Position numbers and translations under genes: made by a program. Positions 1-6,600 of a DNA stretch of 7,933 bases are shown here, one piece after another. The DNA is taken from assembly GCA_003447595.1 (NCBI GenBank), contig DLYT01000110.1:5573-13505 (forward strand). The letters are read 5' to 3'. A model generated the notes under the pieces. It was not told where the DNA came from, searched no databases, and saw only the letters and a program-made list of their open reading frames with translations. Source of the DNA: Porphyromonadaceae bacterium (GTDB lineage Bacteria > Bacteroidota > Bacteroidia > Bacteroidales > CAMTPD01). Every line of letters starts with the position of its first letter. The stretch's first letter is position 1.

Positions 1-57
1 AGGTCGCCATCTGACGATTCGAACTTCATTAGGTTTGAAATAAAAGTACACGAATAG
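1..57 (+). CDS. Possible 3' end of an unidentified upstream gene (partial)
   Basis: Frame 1 is open from the window edge to a TAG at 55-57. It would give an 18-residue C-terminal tail ending in FIRFEIKVHE. Frame 2 closes at 41-43 and frame 3 at 10-12. Eighteen open codons are not significant alone. The mild support is that an inverted repeat starts immediately after this TAG (58-88), as a terminator of an upstream gene would, and that everything after it is non-coding. I do not recognise the tail and propose no function. Confidence 0.3.
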   Translation, partial: RSPSDDSNFIRFEIKVHE

Positions 58-88
58 TCAAAATGAAATATACAATTCGTCATTTTGA
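58..88 (+). terminator. Weak inverted repeat directly after the possible upstream stop codon
   Basis: TCAAAATGA (58-66) and TCATTTTGA (80-88) are perfect 9-base inverted complements separated by 13 nt. The stem begins on the base after the TAG at 55-57. It is A/T-rich and no T-tract follows, so it is a weak intrinsic terminator at best. It could equally be an RNA 3'-end stabilising hairpin or chance in AT-rich DNA. Confidence 0.3.
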
Positions 89-292
89 AGGTTGCTTATA
101 TTGATAATTTGCATCGCGAACAGGCTAAATGAAGTCGCTAATCGTAGTGAATTAATCTTAAAATGATTGATAAAATTAACGGCTAATCTTTTGTTTAGTT
201 CTTTAAATGGTTGTTTTGCTTTTGAATTATAAGCAAAATGCGACTAAATGATGGTAAAGTGTAATTTTTGTGAGAACTTTTTTAGGAAAATA
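89..292. other. AT-rich intergenic region with no recognisable gene
   Basis: I see no credible coding region on either strand. The only structure noted is an 8-bp inverted repeat, TTTTGCTT (214-221) with AAGCAAAA (231-238) around a 9-nt loop. It could extend by two outer G-T pairs. It lies about 55 nt upstream of the promoter at 293-323, so it could be an operator-like site, but nothing in the sequence identifies a regulator. A very short ORF at 129-155 (MKSLIVVN) is probably chance. Confidence 0.5.
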
Positions 293-323
293 TTTGCTCG
301 TTTAAAAATTACTCCTACATTTG
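293..323 (+). promoter_or_regulatory. Bacteroidetes-type promoter for the ilv leader and operon
   Basis: TTTG at 293-296 is followed by 19 nt and then TACATTTG at 316-323. This matches the -33 TTTG / -7 TAnnTTTG pattern of the primary sigma factor in Bacteroidetes, with usual spacing. Transcription would start near 328-332, leaving a 5' untranslated stretch of roughly 30 nt before the leader peptide ATG at 359. The position directly before a leader peptide and attenuator strengthens the call. The exact start is inferred. Confidence 0.75.
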
Positions 324-358
324 CAATGTCGAAAACAAAATGAAATAAAACAGGCACT

Positions 359-439
359 ATGGTAAACAATATGTTACATATTATTCTCGTGGTCATTCTT
401 CTAGTCATTAGCAAGGATGCGAGAAAGGTATGTAGATAA
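359..439 (+). CDS. Ile/Leu/Val-rich leader peptide of the ilv operon (attenuation peptide, ilvL-like)
   Basis: This 26-codon ORF runs from ATG at 359 to TAA at 437-439. Codons 8-17 (380-409) read I-I-L-V-V-I-L-L-V-I: ten branched-chain residues in a row, just upstream of genes that make exactly those amino acids. The peptide ends in a basic tail (SKDARKVCR). Such peptides act in cis: ribosome speed over the control codons senses charged tRNA-Ile, tRNA-Leu and tRNA-Val, and the product has no other known role. The E. coli ilvL peptide is the analogue by function, not by visible homology. A second in-frame ATG at 371-373 could be the true start, giving 22 residues. A TGA at 341-343 closes the frame upstream. 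No strong Shine-Dalgarno is visible, as is common in Bacteroidetes. The reverse-strand frame over this stretch is a shadow. Confidence 0.85.
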   Translation: MVNNMLHIILVVILLVISKDARKVCR

Positions 440-478
440 ATCATAGTGTAGTAACAGGATATCTAGAAAGCCTTTCTC
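384..478 (+). promoter_or_regulatory. Mutually exclusive 1:2 and 2:3 (antiterminator) RNA pairings of the ilv attenuator
   Basis: Segment 1 (384-391, TTCTCGTG) lies inside the control codons and can pair with 418-425 (TGCGAGAA): 8 pairs, two of them G-U. Segment 2 (421-428, GAGAAAGG) is perfectly complementary over 8 bases to segment 3 (471-478, CCTTTCTC), which is the left arm of the terminator. A ribosome stalled on the Ile/Leu/Val codons would cover segment 1, free segment 2 and allow 2:3, so transcription continues. A ribosome that reaches the stop at 437-439 would cover segment 2, and an untranslated leader would fold 1:2. Both free segment 3 for the terminator. The pairings are seen in the sequence; the mechanism is inferred by analogy with enterobacterial attenuators. 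Confidence 0.7.
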
Positions 479-500
479 ATAATTGAGAAGGGCTTTTTTT
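467..500 (+). terminator. Attenuator: intrinsic terminator (3:4 hairpin) ahead of ilvD
   Basis: The left arm 467-479 pairs with the right arm 484-496 around a TAAT loop: 13 pairs with a single G-U (473 with 490). A run of seven T at 494-500 follows, three of them in the stem. The hairpin sits between the leader peptide stop (439) and ilvD (533). With a good promoter upstream and no other gene in between, it acts on the ilv transcript itself, so it reads as a regulated attenuator rather than the end of an upstream gene. Its left arm contains segment 3, which competes for pairing with 421-428. Confidence 0.85.
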
Positions 501-532
501 ATAACCGGATACCAGAAAAAATAGGTCGCGAT

Positions 533-2362
533 ATGAAGAATCAATTACGAAGTTCACAGTCTACACAAGGTAGAAGAATGGCAGGAGCCAGATCCTTGTG
601 GAGAGCTAACGGAATGAAAGAAGAGCAAATAGGCAAACCCATCATTGCTATTGTAAACTCGTTTACGCAGTTTGTGCCCGGACATGTTCACTTGCATCAG
701 ATCGGACAGGAAGTAAAAGCCGAGATTGAGAAGCTGGGCTGTTTCGCTGCCGAATTCAATACGATTGCAATAGACGACGGAATCGCAATGGGTCACGATG
801 GTATGCTTTATTCCCTTCCTTCTCGTGATATTATCGCCGACAGTGTTGAGTACATGGTAAACGCGCATAAAGCTGACGCGATGGTATGCATCAGCAATTG
901 CGATAAGATAACTCCCGGAATGTTGATGGCTGCAATGCGCTTAAACATTCCTACGGTATTTGTTTCGGGAGGTCCTATGGAAGCCGGAAAGTTGAAGAAT
1001 CGTGCGCTAGACCTTATCGATGCCATGATTGAAGCTGCCGATCCTTCGGTTTCGGATGAGCAGGTAGAGCAGGTAGAACGCTCGGCTTGTCCTACGTGCG
1101 GCTCTTGTTCGGGTATGTTTACCGCCAACTCGATGAACTGTCTTAATGAGGCATTGGGCCTAGCTCTTCCGGGCAATGGTACCATCGTTGCGACACACGT
1201 AAACAGAAAACGCTTGTTCGAACAAGCTGCTCAGTTGATTGTTGAAAACGCGAACAAATACTATTTTGAAGGAGACGACTCCATTCTACCACGTTCTATC
1301 GCTACCCGTGCCGCATTCCTCAATGCAATGACACTCGACATTGCCATGGGTGGTTCTACCAATACCGTTCTTCACTTACTTGCTATTGCCCACGAAGCCG
1401 AAGTTACCTTTACAATGGATGATATCGATGCGTTGTCGCGTATGACTCCTGTGTTGTGCAAGGTGGCGCCAAACTCACATTACCACATCCAAGATGTAAA
1501 CCGTGCGGGTGGTATCCTTTCTATCTTGGGTGAATTGAGCAAAGCTTCACTTCTTGATACAACGGTAAACCGAGTAGACGGCTTGACGCTTGCGCAGGCA
1601 ATTGATCAGTATTCGCTTTCTTCGCAAGGGGTAACCAAAGAAGCCCAATTGTTGTGGAGAAGTGCTCCTGCCAACCGCTTCAACTTGGTGATGGGTTCGC
1701 AAGATGAATACTACATGGACTTGGATGCCGATCGCACCGCAGGATGTATCCGTGATATGGAGCATGCGTATGTAAAAGACGGCGGATTGGCGGTACTTTA
1801 CGGTAACATCGCTCAAGGTGGTTGCGTAGTGAAAACGGCGGGTGTAGATGAAAGTATTTTCCACTTCGAAGGTACGGCTCGTGTATTCGATTCGCAAGAA
1901 GCTGCTTGCGACGGTATCTTGGGCGGAAAGGTGAATGCCGGAGATGTAGTGGTAATTACCTACGAAGGGCCGAAGGGTGGACCGGGCATGCAAGAGATGC
2001 TTTATCCGACTTCTTACATCAAGTCGCGCCATTTGGGCAAAGAGTGCGCGCTGATTACCGACGGTCGTTTTTCGGGTGGTACTTCGGGGCTTTCGATCGG
2101 ACACGTTTCGCCCGAGGCGGCTGCCGGAGGCAACATTGCCCTTGTAAGAGATAATGATACAATTGTAATAGATATTCCTTCCAGAACAATTGAAGTGAAG
2201 GTTTCTGACGAAGAGCTTGCTCATCGCAGAACGGAAGAAACGAATCGCGGTGCGAAAGCTTTTACGGCTCCAAACCGCGAACGCTTTGTGCCTAAATCGC
2301 TGAAAGCTTACGCTTCGATGGTTGCATCGGCCGATAAAGGCGGAGTAAGAATTATTGAATAA
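533..2362 (+). CDS. ilvD: Dihydroxy-acid dehydratase
   Basis: IlvD (IlvD/Edd family, EC 4.2.1.9) dehydrates 2,3-dihydroxy-isovalerate and 2,3-dihydroxy-3-methylvalerate to the 2-oxo acid precursors of valine/leucine and isoleucine, in the cytosol. The 609 residues match the usual full length (about 615 in E. coli). Visible signatures are NCDKITPGM, with cluster ligand C123 plus D124 and K125 (the metal and carbamylated-lysine positions), D81 in IAIDDG, and CPTCGSCSGMFTANSMNC at 186-203 with the second iron-sulfur cysteine, probably C192. E488 lies in GPGMQE, and S514 in GRFSGGTSG is the expected catalytic base. This is the [2Fe-2S] family, so oxygen sensitivity is possible. The ATG at 533 is the first start after the attenuator and has no clear Shine-Dalgarno. 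It is the first enzyme gene of the operon, and ilvB follows 19 nt after its stop. All key residues are intact. Confidence 0.97.
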   Translation: MKNQLRSSQSTQGRRMAGARSLWRANGMKEEQIGKPIIAIVNSFTQFVPGHVHLHQIGQEVKAEIEKLGCFAAEFNTIAIDDGIAMGHDGMLYSLPSRDIIADSVEYMVNAHKADAMVCISNCDKITPGMLMAAMRLNIPTVFVSGGPMEAGKLKNRALDLIDAMIEAADPSVSDEQVEQVERSACPTCGSCSGMFTANSMNCLNEALGLALPGNGTIVATHVNRKRLFEQAAQLIVENANKYYFEGDDSILPRSIATRAAFLNAMTLDIAMGGSTNTVLHLLAIAHEAEVTFTMDDIDALSRMTPVLCKVAPNSHYHIQDVNRAGGILSILGELSKASLLDTTVNRVDGLTLAQAIDQYSLSSQGVTKEAQLLWRSAPANRFNLVMGSQDEYYMDLDADRTAGCIRDMEHAYVKDGGLAVLYGNIAQGGCVVKTAGVDESIFHFEGTARVFDSQEAACDGILGGKVNAGDVVVITYEGPKGGPGMQEMLYPTSYIKSRHLGKECALITDGRFSGGTSGLSIGHVSPEAAAGGNIALVRDNDTIVIDIPSRTIEVKVSDEELAHRRTEETNRGAKAFTAPNRERFVPKSLKAYASMVASADKGGVRIIE

Positions 2363-2381
2363 TCACAAAAAGAGCATTACT

Positions 2382-4091
2382 ATGGATACGCAAAAAATAA
2401 CCGGAGCCGAAGCCTTGCTCAAAACATTGATGGCTGAGGGCGTAAATACGATCTTTGGCTATCCCGGCGGCGCAATCATGCCGGTGTATGATTGCTTATA
2501 TGACTATCGCGACCGACTAAACCATATACTGGTACGTCACGAACAAGGGGCTACGCACTCTGCTCAAGGGTATGCCCGAGTTTCGGGTAAGGTAGGAGTG
2601 GCTTTTGTTACTTCTGGTCCGGGAGCTACGAATACAATTACGGGTATTGCCGACGCAATGATGGACAGCACACCGATGGTGGTTATCTCGGGTCAGGTGC
2701 ATGCTCCGTTGTTGGGATCAGATGCCTTTCAGGAAACGGATGTGGTAGGAATTACCCAGCCGATTACAAAGTGGGCTTACCAAATACGCAAACCTGAAGA
2801 GATTGCGTGGGCAGTATCGAGAGCTTTCTTTATTGCGTCTACCGGACGTCCGGGGCCTGTGGTTCTCGACTTTACCAAAGACGCGCAAATGGGATTGGTG
2901 GATTATAAATATGAGAAGGTAAATTACATTCGTAGTTATAACCCGAAACCACAGCACGAAACGGTGCATTTGGAAGAAGCCGCACGTTGTATCAACGAAG
3001 CGAAGAAGCCGCTTGTGCTGGTAGGCCAAGGGGTGATCTTGAGCGGTGCGGAAGAAATCTTGAAGAAGTTTTTGGAGAAAACACAAATACCTGCGGCTGC
3101 AACCATTCTGGGTTTGTCGGCTCTTCCTTCAGACTTTCCTTTGTACAAAGGGATGCTTGGTATGCATGGCAACGTAGGTCCTAATATGAAAACAAACGAA
3201 TGTGATGTGCTTTTTGCCATCGGGATGCGCTTTGACGACCGTGTTACGGGCGACCTTCAAACGTATGCCAAGCAAGCACGAATCATTCATCTTGATATAG
3301 ACTCGGCAGAGATTGGTAAGAATGTTGAGGCGGATATTCCGCTTGTTGGTGATGCCAATACCATCTTGCATGATCTGATCGACTTGGTTGAAACGGCCGA
3401 TCGCAACGAATGGGTACGTTCGTTTGATCCGTACGAAACCTTGGAGCACGAATCGGTGATTTCCGATGAGTTGCATCCGAAAAGTGGCCCGCTCAAAATG
3501 GGTGAAGTAATCCGCAAAGTTTCGGAAGCTACGCAAAATAATGCGGTCATGGTGACTGATGTAGGGCAGAACCAAATGATGGGAGTGCGCTATTTCAAAT
3601 ACAACCAAAGCCGAAGCGTTGTTACTTCGGGAGGTTTGGGTACCATGGGCTTTGGTCTTCCGGCTGCTATCGGTGCCAAAGTGGGAGCACCCGACCGTAC
3701 GGTTTGTCTCTTTGTAGGCGACGGCGGTTTGCAGATGACCATTCAAGAGTTGGGCACCATCATGCAATCGGATATTGATGTAAAGATTATTCTTCTCAAC
3801 AATAACTTCCTGGGCATGGTGCGTCAGTGGCAAGAGCTTTTCTTCAACGAGCGTTACTCTTCAACCATCATGCAGAATCCTGACTTTATCGCCATCGCTG
3901 CCGCTTATAAGATAAAAGGGGCAAAAGTGGAGAAGCGTGAAGATATTGATGCTGCAATTGATACGATGTTGAAACACAAAGGGGCTTATCTGCTCGAGGT
4001 TGCCGTGGAAGAAAAAGGGATGGTTTATCCGATGATTCCGGCCGGAACCTGTGTGACAAACATCCTGCTTAATGAAACCCAACGTGTATAA
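2382..4091 (+). CDS. ilvB: Acetohydroxyacid synthase, catalytic (large) subunit
   Basis: The large subunit of acetolactate/acetohydroxyacid synthase (EC 2.2.1.6) uses thiamine diphosphate to condense two pyruvates, or pyruvate with 2-oxobutyrate: the committed step of the pathway. The 569 residues show the three-domain fold: an N-terminal pyrimidine-binding domain with GYPGGAIMPVYD and the activating glutamate E54 in RHEQGATH, a middle FAD-binding-type domain (about 190-345), and a C-terminal pyrophosphate-binding domain with SGGLGTMGFGLPAAIG and the thiamine motif from GDG (446-448) to NN (473-474), followed by FLGMVRQWQE. I start at ATG 2382 (MDTQKITGAE). The frame stays open to a TTG at 2355 overlapping ilvD, but those nine extra residues (MNNHKKSIT if initiated) do not look like family sequence. 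ilvN follows 26 nt downstream and encodes the partner subunit. Confidence 0.96.
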   Translation: MDTQKITGAEALLKTLMAEGVNTIFGYPGGAIMPVYDCLYDYRDRLNHILVRHEQGATHSAQGYARVSGKVGVAFVTSGPGATNTITGIADAMMDSTPMVVISGQVHAPLLGSDAFQETDVVGITQPITKWAYQIRKPEEIAWAVSRAFFIASTGRPGPVVLDFTKDAQMGLVDYKYEKVNYIRSYNPKPQHETVHLEEAARCINEAKKPLVLVGQGVILSGAEEILKKFLEKTQIPAAATILGLSALPSDFPLYKGMLGMHGNVGPNMKTNECDVLFAIGMRFDDRVTGDLQTYAKQARIIHLDIDSAEIGKNVEADIPLVGDANTILHDLIDLVETADRNEWVRSFDPYETLEHESVISDELHPKSGPLKMGEVIRKVSEATQNNAVMVTDVGQNQMMGVRYFKYNQSRSVVTSGGLGTMGFGLPAAIGAKVGAPDRTVCLFVGDGGLQMTIQELGTIMQSDIDVKIILLNNNFLGMVRQWQELFFNERYSSTIMQNPDFIAIAAAYKIKGAKVEKREDIDAAIDTMLKHKGAYLLEVAVEEKGMVYPMIPAGTCVTNILLNETQRV

Positions 4092-4117
4092 TTGTAATCA
4101 GAAGAAAGGATCAGCAA

Positions 4118-4687
4118 ATGACAACAGATAATCAACATCAAGGGAAAACCTTGTATACTGTGACAATATTCTCGGAAAATATTGTAGGTCTGCTCAATCA
4201 GATCACAGTGCTGTTTACTCGTCGCAACCTGAATATTGAGACGCTTTCGGTTTCTCCTTCGGCTATTGCAGGGATTCATAAGTTTACCATTACTACGTTC
4301 TCAGACGAGGTTACGATGGATAAAGTGGTGAAACAAATTGATAAGCGTATCGATATCGTAAAGGCTTACTACAATACGGACAAAGACTTGGTGCATCAGG
4401 AGATTGCTTTGTACAAACTCAATACCGAGAAGTTTATGTCGATGGGTACGGCCGAACCGTTGTTGCGTAAATACAACGCGCATATCCTCGAAATGACGCC
4501 CGATTGTGTGGTGTTGGAAAAGACCGGTCACTACAATGAGACGCAAGCTCTTTTCGAAGAGTTGAGCCAGTCGATCGGCGTGCTTCAGTTTATTCGCTCG
4601 GGACGTGTGGCTATTACACGCGATAAGGTTGAGCGACTCAGCGATATGCTAGCGAAGAAAGAACAAGAGCGTAAGCTCCATGAATAG
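4118..4687 (+). CDS. ilvN: Acetohydroxyacid synthase, regulatory (small) subunit
   Basis: The small subunit of acetohydroxyacid synthase binds the large subunit, raises its activity and normally confers feedback inhibition by valine. The 189 residues fit the longer IlvH/IlvN type (about 160-190). An N-terminal ACT domain covers roughly residues 9-85, with YTVTIFSENIVGLLNQI followed by FTRRNLNIETLSVSPS, and a C-terminal small-subunit domain follows with an FMSMGTAEPLLRKYNA-like core and an FIRSGRVAITR segment. The start is ATG 4118. Unusually for this window it has a recognisable Shine-Dalgarno, AAAGGA at 4105-4110, seven nt before the ATG. The symbol ilvN is used for its position beside ilvB; ilvH would be equally acceptable. 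I see no truncation. Which amino acid inhibits it cannot be read reliably from the sequence. Confidence 0.95.
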   Translation: MTTDNQHQGKTLYTVTIFSENIVGLLNQITVLFTRRNLNIETLSVSPSAIAGIHKFTITTFSDEVTMDKVVKQIDKRIDIVKAYYNTDKDLVHQEIALYKLNTEKFMSMGTAEPLLRKYNAHILEMTPDCVVLEKTGHYNETQALFEELSQSIGVLQFIRSGRVAITRDKVERLSDMLAKKEQERKLHE

Positions 4688-4734
4688 AATTAGAAAGAAA
4701 CAGAATATATTAAACTCATTAAAATAATAAAGTT

Positions 4735-5781
4735 ATGGCTATCATGAATTTTGGCGGTGTTGAAGAAAACGTAGTAACCCGCGAAGAGTTTCCATTGGAA
4801 AAAGCAAGAGAAGTACTTAAAAACGAAACAATCGCTGTAATCGGTTACGGTGTACAAGGTCCGGGTCAAAGCTTGAACCTTCGAGACAACGGTTTTAACG
4901 TGATCGTGGGTCAACGTAAGGATTCAAAATCTTGGGACAAGGCTGTTGCTGACGGTTGGGTACCGGGCGAAACGCTTTTCGAAATCGAAGAGGCTTGCGA
5001 GCGTGGAACTATTATTCAATACCTACTTTCAGATGCTGCTCAAATCGCAGTATGGCCAACAATTAAGAAGTATCTTACTCCTGGTAAGGCGCTTTATTTC
5101 TCTCACGGTTTCGGTATCACATACAAAGAACGTACAGGTATCGTTCCTCCGGCAGATGTAGACGTAATTCTTGTTGCTCCTAAAGGTTCGGGTACTAGCC
5201 TTCGTCGTATGTTCCTTGAAGGCCGTGGTCTTAACTCTAGCTACGCTATCTTCCAAGATGCAACAGGTCGCGCGAAAGAACGTGTTGTTGCATTGGGTAT
5301 CGGTGTTGGTTCGGGTTATTTGTTCGAAACAAACTTCAAACGTGAAGTTTACTCAGACCTTACAGGTGAGCGTGGTACATTGATGGGTGCTATCCAAGGT
5401 ATCTTCGCTGCTCAATACGAAGTGTTGCGCGCAAATGGTCACACGCCTTCTGAAGCGTTCAATGAAACAGTGGAAGAATTGACTCAAAGCTTGATGCCGC
5501 TTGTTGCTGAAAATGGTATGGACTGGATGTATGCAAACTGTTCTACTACTGCACAACGTGGTGCGCTAGACTGGTGGAAGAAGTTTAAAGATGCTTCTAA
5601 ACCGGTATTCGAAGAGCTTTATAGCGAAGTGGCTTGTGGTAACGAAGCTCAACGTTCTATAGATACAAATAGCAAAGTTGACTATCGCGAGAAACTAGAG
5701 GCTGAATTGAAAGAGCTTCGTGAAAGCGAAATGTGGCAAGCAGGTGCGGTAGTACGCAAACTACGTCCTGAAAACAATTAA
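4735..5781 (+). CDS. ilvC: Ketol-acid reductoisomerase, class I
   Basis: IlvC (EC 1.1.1.86) isomerises and reduces 2-acetolactate and 2-aceto-2-hydroxybutyrate to the dihydroxy acids used by IlvD. At 348 residues it is the short class I form, not the roughly 490-residue class II form of E. coli. The N-terminal Rossmann domain carries GYGVQGPGQ (38-45 region) followed by a cofactor loop GQRKDSKSW (59-67), and SHGF near 123-126. The all-helical C-terminal domain keeps the metal ligands in SDLTGERG (D208, E212) and NETVEEL (E244, E248), plus ANCSTTAQRGALDW. The end, ESEMWQ through RKLRPENN, is the Bacteroides-type C-terminus as I recall it. NADPH preference is likely but not proven by the loop. 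It starts 47 nt after ilvN, is last in the operon and is followed by a strong terminator. Gene order differs from pathway order (C acts before D). Confidence 0.96.
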   Translation: MAIMNFGGVEENVVTREEFPLEKAREVLKNETIAVIGYGVQGPGQSLNLRDNGFNVIVGQRKDSKSWDKAVADGWVPGETLFEIEEACERGTIIQYLLSDAAQIAVWPTIKKYLTPGKALYFSHGFGITYKERTGIVPPADVDVILVAPKGSGTSLRRMFLEGRGLNSSYAIFQDATGRAKERVVALGIGVGSGYLFETNFKREVYSDLTGERGTLMGAIQGIFAAQYEVLRANGHTPSEAFNETVEELTQSLMPLVAENGMDWMYANCSTTAQRGALDWWKKFKDASKPVFEELYSEVACGNEAQRSIDTNSKVDYREKLEAELKELRESEMWQAGAVVRKLRPENN

Positions 5782-5818
5782 TCTGAAATTCCACACATAT
5801 TTGTTAGTAGTTTTATGT

Positions 5819-5860
5819 AACGGGGTCAACTTCGCAAGGAGTTGGCCCCGTTTCTTATTT
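5819..5860 (+). terminator. Intrinsic terminator of the ilv operon
   Basis: The left arm 5819-5831 (AACGGGGTCAACT) pairs with 5840-5852 (AGTTGGCCCCGTT) around an 8-nt loop: 13 pairs with one G-U. A T-rich tail (TTTCTTATTT, 5851-5860) follows. It lies 38 nt after the ilvC stop, separating the amino acid operon from the downstream cluster. It is GC-rich and should be efficient. Confidence 0.88.
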
Positions 5861-5911
5861 ATATGTTAAATGAGTAATGAACTAAGGTGTATTTTTTCAT
5901 GTTATTATATA

Positions 5912-6598
5912 ATGAGTGTAAAATGTGATAAAGTGGAATCAATTCTAAGATCGAGGTTTGCGACAAAGCAAGTTGTGTCGTTATTATTCTGGATATATCT
6001 GATTGGTGCAATCGGCTTTTCATTGAGTTTTACACGTGCAATCTTTTCGCATTTATCATGGTGTACCTTGTTGGTAACCTTTGTGCTTATCTGTATCAGT
6101 GAACGAAGGAATTTAAAGTCAAAGGATGTAGTGTTTTTTTTTATTCTCGGATATTTATTTTCGTTCGTGATTGAACTTGTCGGAGTACAGACCGGTGTAT
6201 TGTTTGGTAGTTATCAGTATGGATATGGCTTAGGCTTAAAACTTGCAGATACACCTTTGCTTATCGGTGTAAATTGGCTTATGCTCACAATGGGGAGTGC
6301 AAGTATTTCGAACCTACTCTTTGCGAATGCAAATAAAACGATACATATTCTGGTAGGTGCCTCTTTGATGGTGTTTTATGATGTACTGATGGAGCAGGTT
6401 GCGTCGTTTATGGAAATGTGGAGTTGGAAGGATGATCTCATTCCGATTCAAAACTATGTAATGTGGTTTGGCGCCTCCTTGGTAATGCATGGGTTGTATC
6501 GTTATTTTAAGATACATCAGGAAACACGGATCTCTGTGTATGTGTTTGTTTTTCAATATCTATTCTTCTTAATAGTAAAAATACGTTATCAACTTTAA
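5912..6598 (+). CDS. CruF-family carotenoid biosynthesis membrane protein (probable carotenoid hydratase)
   Basis: This is a 228-residue, very hydrophobic protein with about seven predicted membrane segments (near 21-40, 44-63, 73-91, 115-138, 144-164, 182-199 and 209-225). It matches the Caroten_synth/DUF422 family that includes CruF, which adds water to the 1',2' double bond of psi-end carotenoids. The family signature is clear: an acidic residue (E88) followed by GVQTGVLFGSYQYGYGLGLK, then P115 and W122. Later come D157-x3-E161, an MWSW segment (169-172) and NYVMWF (181-186). I choose ATG 5912 because the 14 residues upstream (from ATG 5870) look like read-through of intergenic DNA. No consensus promoter was found in 5852-5911. 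The stop is 2 nt before the next gene. It could instead act on another isoprenoid or another end group; exact substrate and regiochemistry are inference. Confidence 0.8.
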   Translation: MSVKCDKVESILRSRFATKQVVSLLFWIYLIGAIGFSLSFTRAIFSHLSWCTLLVTFVLICISERRNLKSKDVVFFFILGYLFSFVIELVGVQTGVLFGSYQYGYGLGLKLADTPLLIGVNWLMLTMGSASISNLLFANANKTIHILVGASLMVFYDVLMEQVASFMEMWSWKDDLIPIQNYVMWFGASLVMHGLYRYFKIHQETRISVYVFVFQYLFFLIVKIRYQL

Positions 6599-6600
6599 GT

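Noticed and set aside
1..30. TTCGAA-containing stretch resembling a tRNA T-arm on the reverse strand
   Set aside because: The T-stem has a mismatch, the end reads CCT rather than CCA, and no matching acceptor 5' strand or anticodon arm is present at the expected distance.
129..155. A second mini-ORF, MKSLIVVN, with four branched-chain codons in a row
   Set aside because: It lies about 190 nt before the promoter at 293-323, with no exact promoter match in front and no terminator-type hairpin with T-tract behind it. Eight codons can arise by chance.
244..444. A 66-codon reverse-strand ORF over the leader region
   Set aside because: It is antisense to the Ile/Leu/Val leader peptide and to the attenuator arms, which explain the sequence better. 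The protein resembles nothing I know.
324..532. A T-box or metabolite riboswitch as the ilv leader element
   Set aside because: No T-box consensus sequence is visible, and the leader peptide with competing hairpins explains the structure fully.
1547..2224. Long reverse-strand ORFs inside ilvD and ilvB (for example 1547-2224 and 3129-3833)
   Set aside because: They are antisense shadows of well-conserved enzymes, show no known domain motifs and have no promoter of their own.
5870..5911. Upstream ATG (5870) for the CruF-like gene
   Set aside because: The 14 extra residues are Cys/Tyr-rich without family character. ATG 5912 gives a normal short cytosolic N-terminus before the first membrane segment.
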